A DNA stretch of 64,000 nt from Aliiroseovarius sp. F20344 (GCF_023016155.1 NZ_JALKBG010000008.1:188501-252500); one strand, 5' to 3'. Positions 25,578-35,785 are shown, counted from the stretch's first letter. Notes: generated by a model from the sequence alone, not told the origin. Translations and numbers: made by a program.

Positions 25578-27137
25578 TTAAAGAGCTTCTTTTATTGTGT
25601 TTGCATGGGCCAGGTAGGCGGATCGTTTGTCCTCGTCCATTCTGTCCCAATTCCGAAAGATATGCCCCAGACGAGGGTTGGACCGCAACTTGGCTTGGTT
25701 TCGGATCAGGAAATCCCAATAGAGTGTATTGAAAGGGCAGGCGGACTCGCCGATTTTCTGCTTCACATCATATCGACACTGACCACAGTAATCGGACATC
25801 TTATCTATATAATTCCCGCTCGCCGCATACGGCTTGGATCCAAGCAGGCCACCATCAGCAAATTGGCTCATCCCGATGACGTTTGGCGCCTCGACCCATT
25901 CGTAGGCGTCCAAATAAACGGCTAAGTACCATTCATGAACTTGCCTTGGATCCACGCCGGACAGCATGGCAAAGTTTCCGGTCACCATTAACCGGTGGAT
26001 GTGATGTGCATAGGCGTAGTCACGGGTCTGGCCGATTGCTGCCGCCAAACAGGCCATATCGGTTTCACCGGTCCAAAAGAATGCGGGCAAATCGCGCTCT
26101 GCAGAGAAGAAGTTCTCGTCTGTGTAACCCGGCATCTTCAGCCAATAGATACCGCGGACGAATTCGCGCCAGCCGATAATTTGCCGAATGAATCCTTCGG
26201 CGGCATTGAGTGGTGCGTCGCCATCAAGAAACGCTTTTTCGGCGCGGCGGCATACTTCTAGCGGGTCTAGCAGGCCGACATTGATGTAGAGCGACAGAAC
26301 CGCGTGATACAGAAATGGTTCTCCGTCCAGCATCGCATCCTGATAGTCCCCGAAATGGGGTAGTGAGTGTTCGATGAAATGGCTGAGAGCATCATGCGCG
26401 CCGTCCCGTGTGACGGCGTACCAGAACGGGCGAAGCGTGCCGAAATTGTCGGCAAACTCGGCCTCGACCAAATCAAGGACCTCGTTTGTAATGGCGTCTG
26501 GTCTGATCTGAAACGGCTGGGGCATGAACAAGTCGTGTTTGGCGGGTTTACGATTCTCGGCGTCGTAGTTCCACCTGCCGCCCTCGGGCTGATCATCGTG
26601 CATCAGCAAGCCGGTCTTCCGCCGCATCTCGCGATAGAAAAACTCCATTCGAAGCTGTTTGCGCCCCTTAGCCCAAAGTTGAAATTCTGCATGGCTGGCC
26701 AGAAACCGAGTGTCTTCCAAGAACTGAATGTCCACCCCCAGTTCATGAGGCCAGGCCTGCATGTCGGCTTTCAACCTATACTCGCCTGGTTCAGTCACGA
26801 TTACACCCCCGGCGCGGTGCAGGGTGACTGCGCGCTGAACTTCGCCGCGTAGCGAACCAGTGTTTTCAGGATCGGTCAGGCGCGTATAACTGACGTGCCA
26901 CCCGGCTGCCCTGAGTTCCTGGGCAAAATGGCGCATGGCCGAGAATACGAATGCAATTTTCTTTTTGTGATGCGGAACATAGGTGGCTTCATCGAGAACC
27001 TCTGCCATCAGAACAATGTCTTTATCCGGGTTCGCGTTCCTTAATGCGTGCATATCGGGTGAAAGCTGATCCCCCAGGATCAGTACGATAAGTGGGCGGT
27101 CGCTGGTGGTACTCGGTTCAGAGGGCGCGCTCACCAT
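25578..27137 (-). CDS. phrB: FeS-type cryptochrome/photolyase (PhrB/CryB-like, (6-4) photolyase class)
   Basis: 519 residues, the length of the deoxyribodipyrimidine photolyase-related group. The N-terminal antenna-binding Rossmann part has LILGDQLSP and HHKKKIAFVFSAMRHFA. The C-terminal FAD part carries Cys in TDMACLAAA, then YCGQCRYD and ACPFNTLYWDF, i.e. the four cysteines that ligate a [4Fe-4S] cluster in this class. Known members repair (6-4) photoproducts or act as light sensors with 6,7-dimethyl-8-ribityllumazine as antenna. Last gene of the DCC-tspO-SDR-phrB operon; its start overlaps the SDR stop. Light/oxidative stress is the likely theme. Confidence 0.9.
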   Translation of the reverse strand: MVSAPSEPSTTSDRPLIVLILGDQLSPDMHALRNANPDKDIVLMAEVLDEATYVPHHKKKIAFVFSAMRHFAQELRAAGWHVSYTRLTDPENTGSLRGEVQRAVTLHRAGGVIVTEPGEYRLKADMQAWPHELGVDIQFLEDTRFLASHAEFQLWAKGRKQLRMEFFYREMRRKTGLLMHDDQPEGGRWNYDAENRKPAKHDLFMPQPFQIRPDAITNEVLDLVEAEFADNFGTLRPFWYAVTRDGAHDALSHFIEHSLPHFGDYQDAMLDGEPFLYHAVLSLYINVGLLDPLEVCRRAEKAFLDGDAPLNAAEGFIRQIIGWREFVRGIYWLKMPGYTDENFFSAERDLPAFFWTGETDMACLAAAIGQTRDYAYAHHIHRLMVTGNFAMLSGVDPRQVHEWYLAVYLDAYEWVEAPNVIGMSQFADGGLLGSKPYAASGNYIDKMSDYCGQCRYDVKQKIGESACPFNTLYWDFLIRNQAKLRSNPRLGHIFRNWDRMDEDKRSAYLAHANTIKEAL

Positions 27138-27793
27138 GGAACCCTTTTCCCGGCCCAGTCGAAAAACTGTCCGCTGTCGTCAGGCGAAAGGTCGTCGATG
27201 ACATTCAGCAGGTTGCCTGCGGCTTGTTGTGGGGGAATCGTCTTGTGCTGAGGGTAGTTCCGGGTGAACTCCGTCTCCACGGTGCCGGGGTGTAAAGCGG
27301 CGCAAATCAGGTGTTTATGCGTGCGCTTCAATTCGATGGAAGCCGTTCTGATCACCTGATTGAGGGCAGCTTTTGAGGCGCGGTAAGAATACCAGCCGCC
27401 AAGACCATTGTCCCCGATCGATCCAACACGCGCCGAGAGTGCTGCAAAAACAGCTCTTTCATTTTTCGGTAGTAGGCGCTTGGCATGCTTAAGAACCAAA
27501 GCGGGTCCAATCGTGTTCACCGCAAACAGGTTTGCCATATCATCTGCGGACAAAGCCTGCAGCGACTTTTCCGGCCCTTTCTCGCCCGACAAGATTCCGG
27601 TTGCCACGATGATCCTGTCGAACTGGGGCTCGAGACGTCCAAGGGCTGTAGACACCGCATCTTCGCTGGTGATGTCCAGTCCCTCATGCGAACGAGAAAG
27701 ACACGTTACGCGACTGCCCCTCGCCTTCAGCTCATCCGCCAAGGCCTGACCGATGCCACCTGAGGCGCCAATGACGAGTGCATGTCCTTCCAA
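27131..27793 (-). CDS. Short-chain dehydrogenase/reductase, TTG start
   Basis: 220 residues if started at the TTG at 27793, which has AGGAG seven bases upstream and gives the exact SDR N-terminus before GHALVIGASGGIGQ. The frame stays open another 380 bases, but that part is the tspO gene read in another frame. Motifs: nucleotide-binding GASGGIG, and catalytic YxxxK in SYRASKAAL. NAD(P) oxidoreductase of the CsgA/YciK-like group; substrate unknown. Gap to tspO 14 bases, overlap with phrB 7 bases. Confidence 0.85.
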   Translation of the reverse strand: MEGHALVIGASGGIGQALADELKARGSRVTCLSRSHEGLDITSEDAVSTALGRLEPQFDRIIVATGILSGEKGPEKSLQALSADDMANLFAVNTIGPALVLKHAKRLLPKNERAVFAALSARVGSIGDNGLGGWYSYRASKAALNQVIRTASIELKRTHKHLICAALHPGTVETEFTRNYPQHKTIPPQQAAGNLLNVIDDLSPDDSGQFFDWAGKRVPW

Positions 27794-27807
27794 AGCCGAT
27801 CTCCTGG

Positions 27808-28260
27808 TTAATTGAGAAAAACGATCGCGGCATTCAGGGCTGAGGCGAAACCCACCCAAGCGATGTATGGAGCGAAAAGTAAAGCGGACGGTCGATCTGA
27901 TTGCCACGCGGTCCGAATGAAGACCGCTATGGTCAGTAGCAGGCAGAGGATGATGACAAGCGCCAGCGCGGGCTTCTGAGCGGCAAAAAACACCGGCGAC
28001 CAAGAGAAGTTCAAAGACAACTGGGCGATCCAGAGAGGTAGCAGAGAAGCACGGCTTTCGTGTCGCCATGCGCGCCAGCCGACATAAGCAATCATTAGAT
28101 ACAAAACCGTCCACACCGGGCCGAAAACCCAGTTGGGCGGATTGAAAAACGGCTTCTGCAGATTTCCGTACCATTCGCCCGGAGCGGTGAGAATTCCGAT
28201 TGCGATACCAGCCCCCAAGACCAAAACCAGGAAAAGAAGTAACGAGCCAAAGCTTTTCAT
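27808..28260 (-). CDS. tspO: TspO/MBR family membrane protein
   Basis: 150 residues, five membrane helices and the Trp/Pro-rich family motifs WYGNLQKPFFNPPNWVFGPVW and LNFSWSPVFF. TspO binds tetrapyrroles and in Rhodobacter modulates pigment-gene expression with oxygen and light. Its start overlaps the DCC-family gene stop by ATGA, and the SDR gene follows 14 bases downstream. Confidence 0.93.
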   Translation of the reverse strand: MKSFGSLLLFLVLVLGAGIAIGILTAPGEWYGNLQKPFFNPPNWVFGPVWTVLYLMIAYVGWRAWRHESRASLLPLWIAQLSLNFSWSPVFFAAQKPALALVIILCLLLTIAVFIRTAWQSDRPSALLFAPYIAWVGFASALNAAIVFLN

Positions 28261-28664
28261 GAGGTCCTGCCAGTTACTTCTTGTAATTTGCTAAAGCCGC
28301 TTACGAAGACGGGGCGAGCTTTTAGGAACAGATTGTATAGCACTTCCAGAGCGCGCACGGCGCCAGGAAGGCTTGCCAGCCTTGCTAGCCAGCGCCAGCT
28401 TGGAATAAGCCGCCAAACCTCGACGAATGCCCGCGCGCCTGAAGCTTGCCGACCGTCTGCTGATCTAACGTGAAAACGTGCCATTGCGTCGGTTCGATTA
28501 ATCCTGCCATCCTCTGAAAACTGTTCTGATGAAACGTCGATGAATTCCAAGACCTGATCGCGATCGGCCCGTTTGTAGTATCCGATTTCCGACGTGCAAA
28601 GAGGACAGGATCCGTCGTAGAAAAGAGTCAGCTTCGAGGGTGTAACGTTGCGCGTAGTTTTCAA
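28257..28664 (-). CDS. DCC-family thiol-disulfide oxidoreductase (DUF393)
   Basis: 135 residues. The defining YDGSCPLCTSEI motif (DxxCPLC) lies near residue 17, followed by a family-typical GARAFVEVWRLIP segment. The family has a thioredoxin-like CxxC; its substrates are unknown. First gene of the photolyase operon, ATGA overlap with tspO. The upstream 297 bases to the divergent CIA30 gene should hold both promoters. Confidence 0.88.
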   Translation of the reverse strand: MKTTRNVTPSKLTLFYDGSCPLCTSEIGYYKRADRDQVLEFIDVSSEQFSEDGRINRTDAMARFHVRSADGRQASGARAFVEVWRLIPSWRWLARLASLPGAVRALEVLYNLFLKARPVFVSGFSKLQEVTGRTS

Positions 28665-28961
28665 ACCAGAAGACCTCCGACGGGCTCGTGGGTCGCGGGC
28701 AATACCAGTTGTTTCTCGCCGAAGGCCGCTAAATCGAGCGCGGATAACAGTGCTAATCGGATCATTTCAGCATTTCCCATTTCCCTTAGTACGGTCCAAA
28801 GGCGCCTTTGGACCACTTTAGGTTCGAAGCATGACGAGATTTCCTAAAGTCGTTTCCAGAGTGATCAAGGGGCAGTCGAGCGCCGTCGCGGAAAAGTCCT
28901 TGAAACATGGGCAGCACAAACACAGTTCTATTGTAGCGCAATTGAATCGGGATGAAGTTCA

Positions 28962-29519
28962 ATGAAGACACTTGCAGCGGCTCTGGGCTTTTGCCTGTCA
29001 TTCGGTTGTTTCGCGACATCCGCTTTCGGAGAACAAGTGATGCTGGAAACTTTCGGTAATGACCCCCAAAGCCGTTGGGAGTTCTTCGCCGACACTGTAA
29101 TGGGCGGCGTATCAACAGGTCAGGTGAGCTTTAAGGAGGAAAACGGGGCTGGATTTGCGCGATTGACTGGGAATGTCAGCACTGAGAACCGTGGTGGCTT
29201 CATTCAGTTTCGGACGGAACTCAATGCGAAGCTTTCGAATGATACAGAGGGTGTAAGGCTCATCACCCGAGGGAACGATCAAACCTATTTCATACACCTC
29301 CGGACCGGTGGAACGGTATTGCCGTGGCAGTATTACCAAGCAAGTTTCGAAGTCACGTCACAGTGGACGGAAGTGCGTATTCCCTTTTCGGCCTTCAAGG
29401 CTTCCGGCCGGATGCTCAGATCAGAGCCGCGCGCGGGTTCTGTAAAGTCAGTAGGTGTGGTTGCCTTTGGCCGAGACCACCAAGCCAGTGTGGATGTTAT
29501 GGAAATTGGTTTCTATTGA
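28962..29519 (+). CDS. Secreted CIA30-domain protein
   Basis: 185 residues. A signal peptide is seen (AALGFCLSFGCFATSAFG), then a CIA30 (NDUFAF1-like) beta-sandwich: WEFFADTVMGGVSTGQ, GGFIQFRTEL, WTEVRIPFSAF. The domain is a galactose-binding-like fold; the mitochondrial relative is a complex I assembly factor, but bacterial members in the periplasm have no settled role. It is divergent from the photolyase operon and may share its regulation. Confidence 0.85.
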   Translation: MKTLAAALGFCLSFGCFATSAFGEQVMLETFGNDPQSRWEFFADTVMGGVSTGQVSFKEENGAGFARLTGNVSTENRGGFIQFRTELNAKLSNDTEGVRLITRGNDQTYFIHLRTGGTVLPWQYYQASFEVTSQWTEVRIPFSAFKASGRMLRSEPRAGSVKSVGVVAFGRDHQASVDVMEIGFY

Positions 29520-29610
29520 TCCTTAAGCACCTTCGGTTCCTTTTTTATTTGGTCGGTGAGAAAGGCGGAAAAGCTCAGTCCCATGACAGCGCGGTCATGA
29601 GTTCAAACCA

Positions 29611-30513
29611 CTATGGTTTCGCAACGAGGAACGGCTGCAGACTTTCGACGAAATCATCAATGAAATCTAGTACAACGGGCGAGCTTGGGCCCGACGCGGG
29701 TTGAAGGATCGACAAGCGATGAAAAATGTTCGGTTGAAATGGACGGATGACAATTCCAGAAGAGCGGTAAGCTTCGGCATCGATGGCACTGACAACGGCG
29801 GCCCCTAATCCTTCCCTGACCATTGTGCAGGCAGTAGTAAACTGTCTGACTTCGACAAGGCTGTTTATTTCTTCACCACACTCCGTGAATGCGCGCGATA
29901 GGTGCTGGAAGAACTGGCTGTCACGCCGTGTATGGATCATCCGTTCGGTCGCAAGATCGTTTGGCGAAATTTCATCTTTCTCACCAAGGGGATGGCCCGT
30001 GGGTAGGATGCAGGCCGATTTGATGTACAGATCCTGACTGTGTGTGGCCGGATGGCCCAGAAAGCCGTCGGTGATACCGCAGTCATATTGCTCGCCAATG
30101 ATCCATTCCAGAATCCGTTCCGGACGGTCAGGCTCCAGTGAAACGGTAACGCCTGGTCTTTCGTTCAAGAACCGGACCAGCACGCCCGGAAGGTGGTTGG
30201 TCGCAAAGCCGGGCAGGCAGGCGATCCGGATATGTCCCCTTGTCCTTTCAGTCAGATCGCGACGCAGGTCATCAAGATGATCAAGGCTGTCGAGAATGCG
30301 TCGAACTTCCGCCAACAGATATCGCGAATCGCTGGTGGGCTCGAGACCTCCGCGACTGCGCGTGAAGAGTTCAAATCCCACCGAAGCCGAAAAATCTGCA
30401 AGCAGACGGCTTACTGCTGGCTGCGACACACCCAATCTTGAGGCTGCCTTTGTCATACTTCCGGTCTCTGCGACGGCATGAAACGCTTCGAGTTGTCTTA
30501 GCTTAAATTTCAA
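29611..30513 (-). CDS. LysR-family regulator, likely of the ugp operon
   Basis: 300 residues. Helix-turn-helix at about 3-60 (FHAVAETGSMTKAASRLGVS then AVSRLLADF), effector domain after about 90. It is divergent from ugpB with about 160 bases between starts, so control of the glycerophosphate operon is likely. This would differ from the PhoB control of E. coli ugp; I did not find a convincing Pho box upstream of ugpB. Confidence 0.88.
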   Translation of the reverse strand: MKFKLRQLEAFHAVAETGSMTKAASRLGVSQPAVSRLLADFSASVGFELFTRSRGGLEPTSDSRYLLAEVRRILDSLDHLDDLRRDLTERTRGHIRIACLPGFATNHLPGVLVRFLNERPGVTVSLEPDRPERILEWIIGEQYDCGITDGFLGHPATHSQDLYIKSACILPTGHPLGEKDEISPNDLATERMIHTRRDSQFFQHLSRAFTECGEEINSLVEVRQFTTACTMVREGLGAAVVSAIDAEAYRSSGIVIRPFQPNIFHRLSILQPASGPSSPVVLDFIDDFVESLQPFLVAKP

Positions 30514-30578
30514 TGTCTTAGCCTCGCAATCTCGAACTAACTGTGTTGGTCACTCAGGGTTAACTAATAATGAAATGT

Positions 30579-30584
30579 TATAAT
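30579..30584 (+). promoter_or_regulatory. Possible -10 element upstream of ugpB
   Basis: TATAAT in an AT-rich stretch 88 bases before the ugpB start. No good -35 hexamer sits 16-18 bases upstream, which would fit an activator-dependent (LysR) promoter. Weak on its own. Confidence 0.35.
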
Positions 30585-30671
30585 AGGTGTCAAAAAAAAT
30601 TAACTTGAATTATTTTCGGCTTTCCCAAATGCTGCGGGCAATATTGTTTGAATCCTGACAGGGAGGAAGGG

Positions 30672-31976
30672 ATGAAACTATCAAGAACGCTCCTCGCGGG
30701 CACAGCTGCCTTTGCGTTAACCGCAAGCGCTGCAGTAGCACAGACCGAGATCAGCTGGTGGCACGCCATGGGCGGCACCAACGGCGAACGCGTCAACAAG
30801 ATCGCTGCCGATTTTAATGCAAGCCAAGGCGATTACGTCGTCGTACCGACCTACAAAGGCAACTACACCGAAACCATGACAGCTGCCGTTGCCGCGTTCC
30901 GCGCGGGTGAACAGCCTCACCTTGTACAGGTGTTCGAAGTGGGCACAGCCACGATGATGGCTGCCAAGGGTGCAATTTACCCAATTGAACAAATGATGGC
31001 AGATTCTGGTGAACCATTTGACGGTTCCGCCTACCTGCCAGCAGTTGTGTCCTACTACCAGACACCTGAAGGCGAGCTTCTGTCGATGCCGTTTAACAGC
31101 TCGACCCCGGTTCTGTGGTACAATGCCGACGCATTGAAGGCCGCGGGCGCGTCTGTTCCGGAAACTTGGGATGACGTTAAAACCGCAGCTCAGGCCCTTG
31201 TCGACAATGGCATGGATTGCGGTTTCTCGTTCGGCTGGCAAAGCTGGGTTATGATCGAGAACTTCTCGGCGTGGCATGACCTGGCGCTTGGCACGCAGGA
31301 AAACGGCTTTACCGGGTTCGATACCGAGTTCACGTTCAACAACGAGCAAGTCGCCGCACGTCTGCAGGAAATCGCGGACATGCAAAAAGACAAGCTCTTT
31401 GTTTATGGTGGTCGCCGCGGGGACTCGCTGCCAATGTTCACCAATGGTGAATGCGGCATGTGGATGAACTCGTCAGCCTACTATGGCTCGATTGTTTCGC
31501 AAGCCGAGTTCGAATTTGGTCAGACCATGCTGCCGCTCGACACGGCCGTGGCCAGCGCACCTCAGAACTCGATCATCGGTGGCGCAACCCTCTGGGCCCT
31601 TCAGGGTCACGAAGCGGACGAGTACAAAGGTCTTTCCAAGTTCATGACCTATCTGTCCTCGGCCGAAGTTCAGGCATGGTGGCACCAGGAAACGGGTTAT
31701 GTTCCGATAACAACGGCTGCAGCCGACCTAAGCGCCGAACAGGGGTTCTACGAGTCGAACCCGGGCACAGACACGGCGATCAAACAGCTGAGCCTCAATA
31801 CGCCAACAGCGAATTCTCGCGGTCTGCGTTTTGGTAACTTTGTTCAGATCCGTGACGTGATCAACGAAGAGATGGAAGCGCTGTGGGCTGGCAGTATCTC
31901 TGCCGAGCAGGCTCTCGACAATGCGGCCGAGCGCGGAAACGCCCTGCTGCGCAAATTCGAGCGTACTGCAAACTAA
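30672..31976 (+). CDS. ugpB: sn-Glycerol-3-phosphate ABC importer, binding protein
   Basis: 434 residues from ATG 30672 with a GGGAGG site. Signal peptide KLSRTLLAGTAAFALTASAAVA then the UgpB start TEISWWHAMGGTNGERVN. Also typical are YKGNYTETM, FNSSTPVLWYN and WHQETGYVPI. It binds glycerol-3-phosphate and glycerophosphodiesters in the periplasm and hands them to UgpAE. First gene of ugpBAEC-ugpQ-HAD. A hairpin follows at 31990-32013. Confidence 0.95.
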   Translation: MKLSRTLLAGTAAFALTASAAVAQTEISWWHAMGGTNGERVNKIAADFNASQGDYVVVPTYKGNYTETMTAAVAAFRAGEQPHLVQVFEVGTATMMAAKGAIYPIEQMMADSGEPFDGSAYLPAVVSYYQTPEGELLSMPFNSSTPVLWYNADALKAAGASVPETWDDVKTAAQALVDNGMDCGFSFGWQSWVMIENFSAWHDLALGTQENGFTGFDTEFTFNNEQVAARLQEIADMQKDKLFVYGGRRGDSLPMFTNGECGMWMNSSAYYGSIVSQAEFEFGQTMLPLDTAVASAPQNSIIGGATLWALQGHEADEYKGLSKFMTYLSSAEVQAWWHQETGYVPITTAAADLSAEQGFYESNPGTDTAIKQLSLNTPTANSRGLRFGNFVQIRDVINEEMEALWAGSISAEQALDNAAERGNALLRKFERTAN

Positions 31977-31989
31977 ACTCTCTCGCGTT

Positions 31990-32013
31990 GGCGGTCCTTA
32001 ACACGGGGCCGCC
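31990..32013 (+). promoter_or_regulatory. Hairpin after ugpB
   Basis: GGCGGTCC (31990-31997) pairs with GGGCCGCC (32006-32013), eight pairs including one G-U, 8-base loop. There is no T-run. It lies 13 bases after the ugpB stop and before ugpA. Confidence 0.65.
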
Positions 32014-32051
32014 AATTCGCTGCAGTTCTTCAATCAAATTGTGATGTCCCA

Positions 32052-32933
32052 ATGCTAAAGCGCGTCCACTTTCCGACGTCACTGCTGCCCTATCTTCTGG
32101 TGGCGCCGCAGGTAATCATTACGCTGGTTTTCTTTGTCTGGCCTGCAAGCCAAGCGGTTTACCAGTCCTTTTTGATCGAAGATGCCTTTGGCATTTCGAC
32201 CGAATTCGTCTGGTTCGAAAACTTCAGTTATCTCGCCAGCGATGAGCAATATCTCGGCACCTTTGGTCGCACGATTTTCTTTTCGGTCTGCGTCGCTGTT
32301 TTATCGATGTCTGCTGCGCTGCTTCTTGCAGGGTTTGCTGATCGCATTGTTCGAGGGGCAACAACCTATCGCACCTTGCTCATCTGGCCCTACGCTGTGG
32401 CACCTGTTCTGGCGGGCGCGCTCTGGGTCTTTATGTTCAATCCGACACTTGGGATTTTCCCATATATATTGGAGTTTGTCGGCATCGACTGGAACCACTA
32501 TCTTAACGGTTCACATGCGATGATGCTGGTGATTTTTGCCGCCGCATGGAAGCAAATCGCCTACAACTTTTTGTTCTACCTCGCTGCGATGCAGTCCATT
32601 CCACGGTCGCTCATCGAAGCAGCTGCCATTGATGGAGCGGGCCCGGTGCGTCGTTTCTGGGATCACATCTTTCCGCTGGTGTCGCCGACGACATTTTTCC
32701 TTTTGGTCATCAACGCAGTCTACGCCTTCTTCGACACATTCGGCATCATCCATGCGGTCACGCAAGGTGGTCCGGCCAATGCGACTACGATCCTTGTCTA
32801 CAAAGTTTATAACGATGGCTTCGTTGGGCTTGATCTTGGCGGATCAGCGGCTCAGTCCGTGATCCTGATGGTTCTCGTCATCGCGATGACGGTCGTCCAA
32901 TTCCGCTATGTGGAAAGAAAGGTGGAATACTGA
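32052..32933 (+). CDS. ugpA: sn-Glycerol-3-phosphate ABC permease UgpA
   Basis: 293 residues, six membrane helices, MalF-type permease. The EAA loop [21 protein letters not shown] that contacts the ATPase is at about residues 193-213. It pairs with UgpE to form the inner-membrane channel. Its stop overlaps the UgpE start by one base. Confidence 0.94.
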   Translation: MLKRVHFPTSLLPYLLVAPQVIITLVFFVWPASQAVYQSFLIEDAFGISTEFVWFENFSYLASDEQYLGTFGRTIFFSVCVAVLSMSAALLLAGFADRIVRGATTYRTLLIWPYAVAPVLAGALWVFMFNPTLGIFPYILEFVGIDWNHYLNGSHAMMLVIFAAAWKQIAYNFLFYLAAMQSIPRSLIEAAAIDGAGPVRRFWDHIFPLVSPTTFFLLVINAVYAFFDTFGIIHAVTQGGPANATTILVYKVYNDGFVGLDLGGSAAQSVILMVLVIAMTVVQFRYVERKVEY

Positions 32934-33784
32934 TGATCGAGAACCGTCCAATCCTGAACATGGTCAGCCATGCCGTCCTGATTTTCGGCGTCATCATCGT
33001 TGCACTTCCGATCTGGATCACCTTTGTCGCCGCGACGCACGACCCTGTGCGCATGACGCAGGCACCAATCCCGATGCTGCCCGGTGGGTACTTCTGGGAG
33101 AACTTCAAACAGACCCTGTTTGGCGGTGGGCTGTCGGGAACCGAAAGTGCCCCGGTCTGGCGGATGCTGCTGAACTCTTTGATGATGGCTCTGATGATCT
33201 CATTCGGCAAAATTGCGATCTCACTGCTGTCTGCCTTTGCCATCGTCTATTTCAAATTCCCGTTTCGCATGGGCTTCTTCTGGCTGATCTTCATCACCTT
33301 GATGCTGCCAGTCGAAGTGCGCATCTTGCCCACTTTCGAAGTCGTGGCGGATCTGGGCATGTTGAATAGCTATTGGGGGCTGTCGATACCACTTATTGCT
33401 TCGGCCACCGCCACTTTCATGTTCCGACAGGTCTTTCTGACCATTCCAGACGAAATGCTGGAAAGCGCCCGGATTGATGGCGCGGGACCGTTGCGGTTTT
33501 TCTGGGACATTCTGATCCCGCTCAGCCGGACCAATATCGCCGCGCTCTTCGTGATCCTCTTCATCTATGGCTGGAACCAGTACCTCTGGCCTCTGCTGAT
33601 CACGACCGAAACGGACATGACCACCATCGTCATGAGCATCAAGCAGATGCTAGAAGCGGCGGAACAGTCACCACAGTGGAACATCATCATGATGACCGCG
33701 CTGCTGGCCATGATCCCACCGGTCTTTGTGGTGGTCGCAATGCAACGGCTCTTTGTGCAGGGCCTGACTGAAACAGATAAATAA
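32933..33784 (+). CDS. ugpE: sn-Glycerol-3-phosphate ABC permease UgpE
   Basis: 283 residues, six membrane helices, MalG-type. The loop [22 protein letters not shown] is the ATPase-contacting EAA motif; the long first periplasmic loop carries [17 protein letters not shown] as in UgpE. Followed by ugpC after 13 bases. Confidence 0.94.
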   Translation: MIENRPILNMVSHAVLIFGVIIVALPIWITFVAATHDPVRMTQAPIPMLPGGYFWENFKQTLFGGGLSGTESAPVWRMLLNSLMMALMISFGKIAISLLSAFAIVYFKFPFRMGFFWLIFITLMLPVEVRILPTFEVVADLGMLNSYWGLSIPLIASATATFMFRQVFLTIPDEMLESARIDGAGPLRFFWDILIPLSRTNIAALFVILFIYGWNQYLWPLLITTETDMTTIVMSIKQMLEAAEQSPQWNIIMMTALLAMIPPVFVVVAMQRLFVQGLTETDK

Positions 33785-33797
33785 CGGGGCGCACAGA

Positions 33798-34853
33798 ATG
33801 GCATCCATTACTATGAAAGACCTCGTAAAAGCCTATGGCGACGTCGAGGTTCTGCACCATGTCGAAGGTGAAATCGAAGATGGCGAACTTATCGTAATTG
33901 TCGGGCCTTCTGGCTGCGGGAAATCAACGCTTTTGCGCATGGTCGCGGGGCTGGAAACGATAACCTCGGGTGAAATCAGCATCGGCGACAAAGTCGTGAA
34001 CAATCTGGAACCGGCCGACCGGGATATCGCAATGGTATTCCAGAACTACGCTCTCTACCCGCATATGTCTGTGCGCGAAAACATGGCGTACGGGCTTAAG
34101 ATCCGGAAAATCAGCAAAGATGAGATCGACCAGCGGGTTCGGGAAGCAGCTGATATTCTTGAAATCGGCCAATACCTTGATCGCAAACCTCGCCAGCTTT
34201 CGGGTGGCCAACGCCAGCGCGTCGCTATGGGGCGTGCTATCGTGCGCAACCCGCAAGTGTTCCTGTTTGACGAGCCGCTTTCAAACCTCGACGCCAAGTT
34301 GCGCGTGCAGATGCGTCTTGAAATTCGCAAGCTCCAGCAACGGCTTGGGGTCACTTCAATTTATGTGACCCACGACCAAGTCGAGGCGATGACGCTGGGC
34401 GACCGGCTCATGGTGCTTAATGGTGGGTACGTGGAACAGTTCGGAACACCCATCGAGCTCTACGACCGACCCGCCACATTGTTTGTTGCTGGTTTTATCG
34501 GAAGCCCCTCGATGAACTTCTTGCCTGCAACCGCAACAAACGGATTGCTGACGCTTGGCAATGGCGCGTCGGTGACCGGAGCGAACCACGCGAATGGAGC
34601 AATAACTCTTGGCATTCGCCCTGAGCACCTAGTCCATGACGAAAACGGTCCAATCAAAATCTCGGTCCAGATGTTCGAGCAACTGGGGGCCAACACGCTG
34701 ATGCACGGTGTGCTCGATGGGACAGACAACGATATCGTGGCAAGCATGCCTGGACATGTCACCGCTGGTGAAGGTTCAGTGATGAGCTTTTCGGTTGAAG
34801 CCAGCAACCTGCACGTATTTGACGCCACTTCGGGTAAACGGATTGAAGAATGA
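33798..34853 (+). CDS. ugpC: sn-Glycerol-3-phosphate ABC ATPase UgpC
   Basis: 351 residues. Walker [10 protein letters not shown], signature [12 protein letters not shown], Walker [13 protein letters not shown], switch His in [10 protein letters not shown], and a C-terminal TOBE domain (IGLRPEHL-like segment [10 protein letters not shown]). Energises UgpAE. It overlaps the ugpQ start by four bases. Confidence 0.94.
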   Translation: MASITMKDLVKAYGDVEVLHHVEGEIEDGELIVIVGPSGCGKSTLLRMVAGLETITSGEISIGDKVVNNLEPADRDIAMVFQNYALYPHMSVRENMAYGLKIRKISKDEIDQRVREAADILEIGQYLDRKPRQLSGGQRQRVAMGRAIVRNPQVFLFDEPLSNLDAKLRVQMRLEIRKLQQRLGVTSIYVTHDQVEAMTLGDRLMVLNGGYVEQFGTPIELYDRPATLFVAGFIGSPSMNFLPATATNGLLTLGNGASVTGANHANGAITLGIRPEHLVHDENGPIKISVQMFEQLGANTLMHGVLDGTDNDIVASMPGHVTAGEGSVMSFSVEASNLHVFDATSGKRIEE

Positions 34854-35785
34854 CCGATTTCCCTCAACTCGACGGATTTCGCGGTGCGCCCGGCGTCGTT
34901 CGCCTGATCGGCCATCGAGGGGCCCGAGGAGTGATGCCGGAAAACACCATGGAAGGCTTTGTATTCACGTTGAGCGTGGGTGTGAGGGCGTTGGAATTTG
35001 ATGTTGTTCTGACTAAAGAAAAGACCCCAGTCATAACCCACAATCACCACCTTCTGAACGCGGCCACGCGTGGGCGCGATGGGAACTGGTTGACCGGGGA
35101 CGAGTTGAAGGTTTCAGAACTGTCCCTGTCCGAGATCAAGCAGCTTGACGTAGGTGGGCTAGACGGAAACACGGTCTACGGCAAACGCTTTCCGGATCAG
35201 GCATTTATGTCCGGCGTACGTGTTCCCCGCTTGGCCGAGCTTTTGGATTTTGCGCTTCAACCGGAAGGAAAGGACCTTCTGTTGTTGCTAGAGATGAAAT
35301 CCGAGCCAGCCGCGCCCGATCAGGCGCAATGCAGCCTTGCCATTGTCCATGAGGTTGTGAACGAAGTGCGGTCCAGAGGGCTGGAACAGCGCACCGTTCT
35401 GCACAGCTTCGATTGGAAAATCCTTGAAGAATGCGCCCGCGTCGCACCAGAAATGCCGCGCTCGTTCCTATCCCAGCTGCCCGAAAACGCTGACGAACCC
35501 GGCGAAGATTCACAAAAATCTGTTGCCCCTGATTTCGACGCTTTGGGCATGTCGATACCCAAGGCAGTCGCTAGCGCGGGTGGGCGCCTTTGGTGTCCAT
35601 ATTTCATGGATGTCACCGCTGATCATGTGTCCGAGGCCCACGATCTCGGGCTTCTTGTTTCGACATGGACGGTCAATGAAACAGAAGATATCAACGCCAT
35701 GATAGATGCCGGGGTGGACGGGATCATCACAGACTATCCGGGCCGGGCGCAACGTATCCTGTTGTCACGAGGAATGACTTGGTAA
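34850..35785 (+). CDS. ugpQ: Glycerophosphodiester phosphodiesterase
   Basis: 311 residues, TIM-barrel GDPD. Catalytic motifs: [14 protein letters not shown] near residues 19-33, [14 protein letters not shown] with metal acidic residues and [11 protein letters not shown]. It cleaves glycerophosphodiesters to glycerol-3-phosphate and an alcohol. No signal peptide, so cytoplasmic like E. coli UgpQ, acting on imported diesters. Last-but-one gene of the ugp unit; ATGA overlap with ugpC. Confidence 0.93.
   Translation: MTDFPQLDGFRGAPGVVRLIGHRGARGVMPENTMEGFVFTLSVGVRALEFDVVLTKEKTPVITHNHHLLNAATRGRDGNWLTGDELKVSELSLSEIKQLDVGGLDGNTVYGKRFPDQAFMSGVRVPRLAELLDFALQPEGKDLLLLLEMKSEPAAPDQAQCSLAIVHEVVNEVRSRGLEQRTVLHSFDWKILEECARVAPEMPRSFLSQLPENADEPGEDSQKSVAPDFDALGMSIPKAVASAGGRLWCPYFMDVTADHVSEAHDLGLLVSTWTVNETEDINAMIDAGVDGIITDYPGRAQRILLSRGMTW

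Noticed and set aside
27794-28174. N-terminal extension of the SDR
   Set aside because: It coincides with tspO in another frame; the SDR fold begins at the TTG 27793.
28759-28764. TGATCC hexamer (minus strand) upstream of the DCC gene as an RpoE/ChrR-type -35
   Set aside because: No matching -10 element at the right spacing, so the hexamer alone is not enough.
30514-30671. Pho box upstream of ugpB
   Set aside because: No pair of CTGTCAT-like repeats with 11-base spacing could be found by eye.
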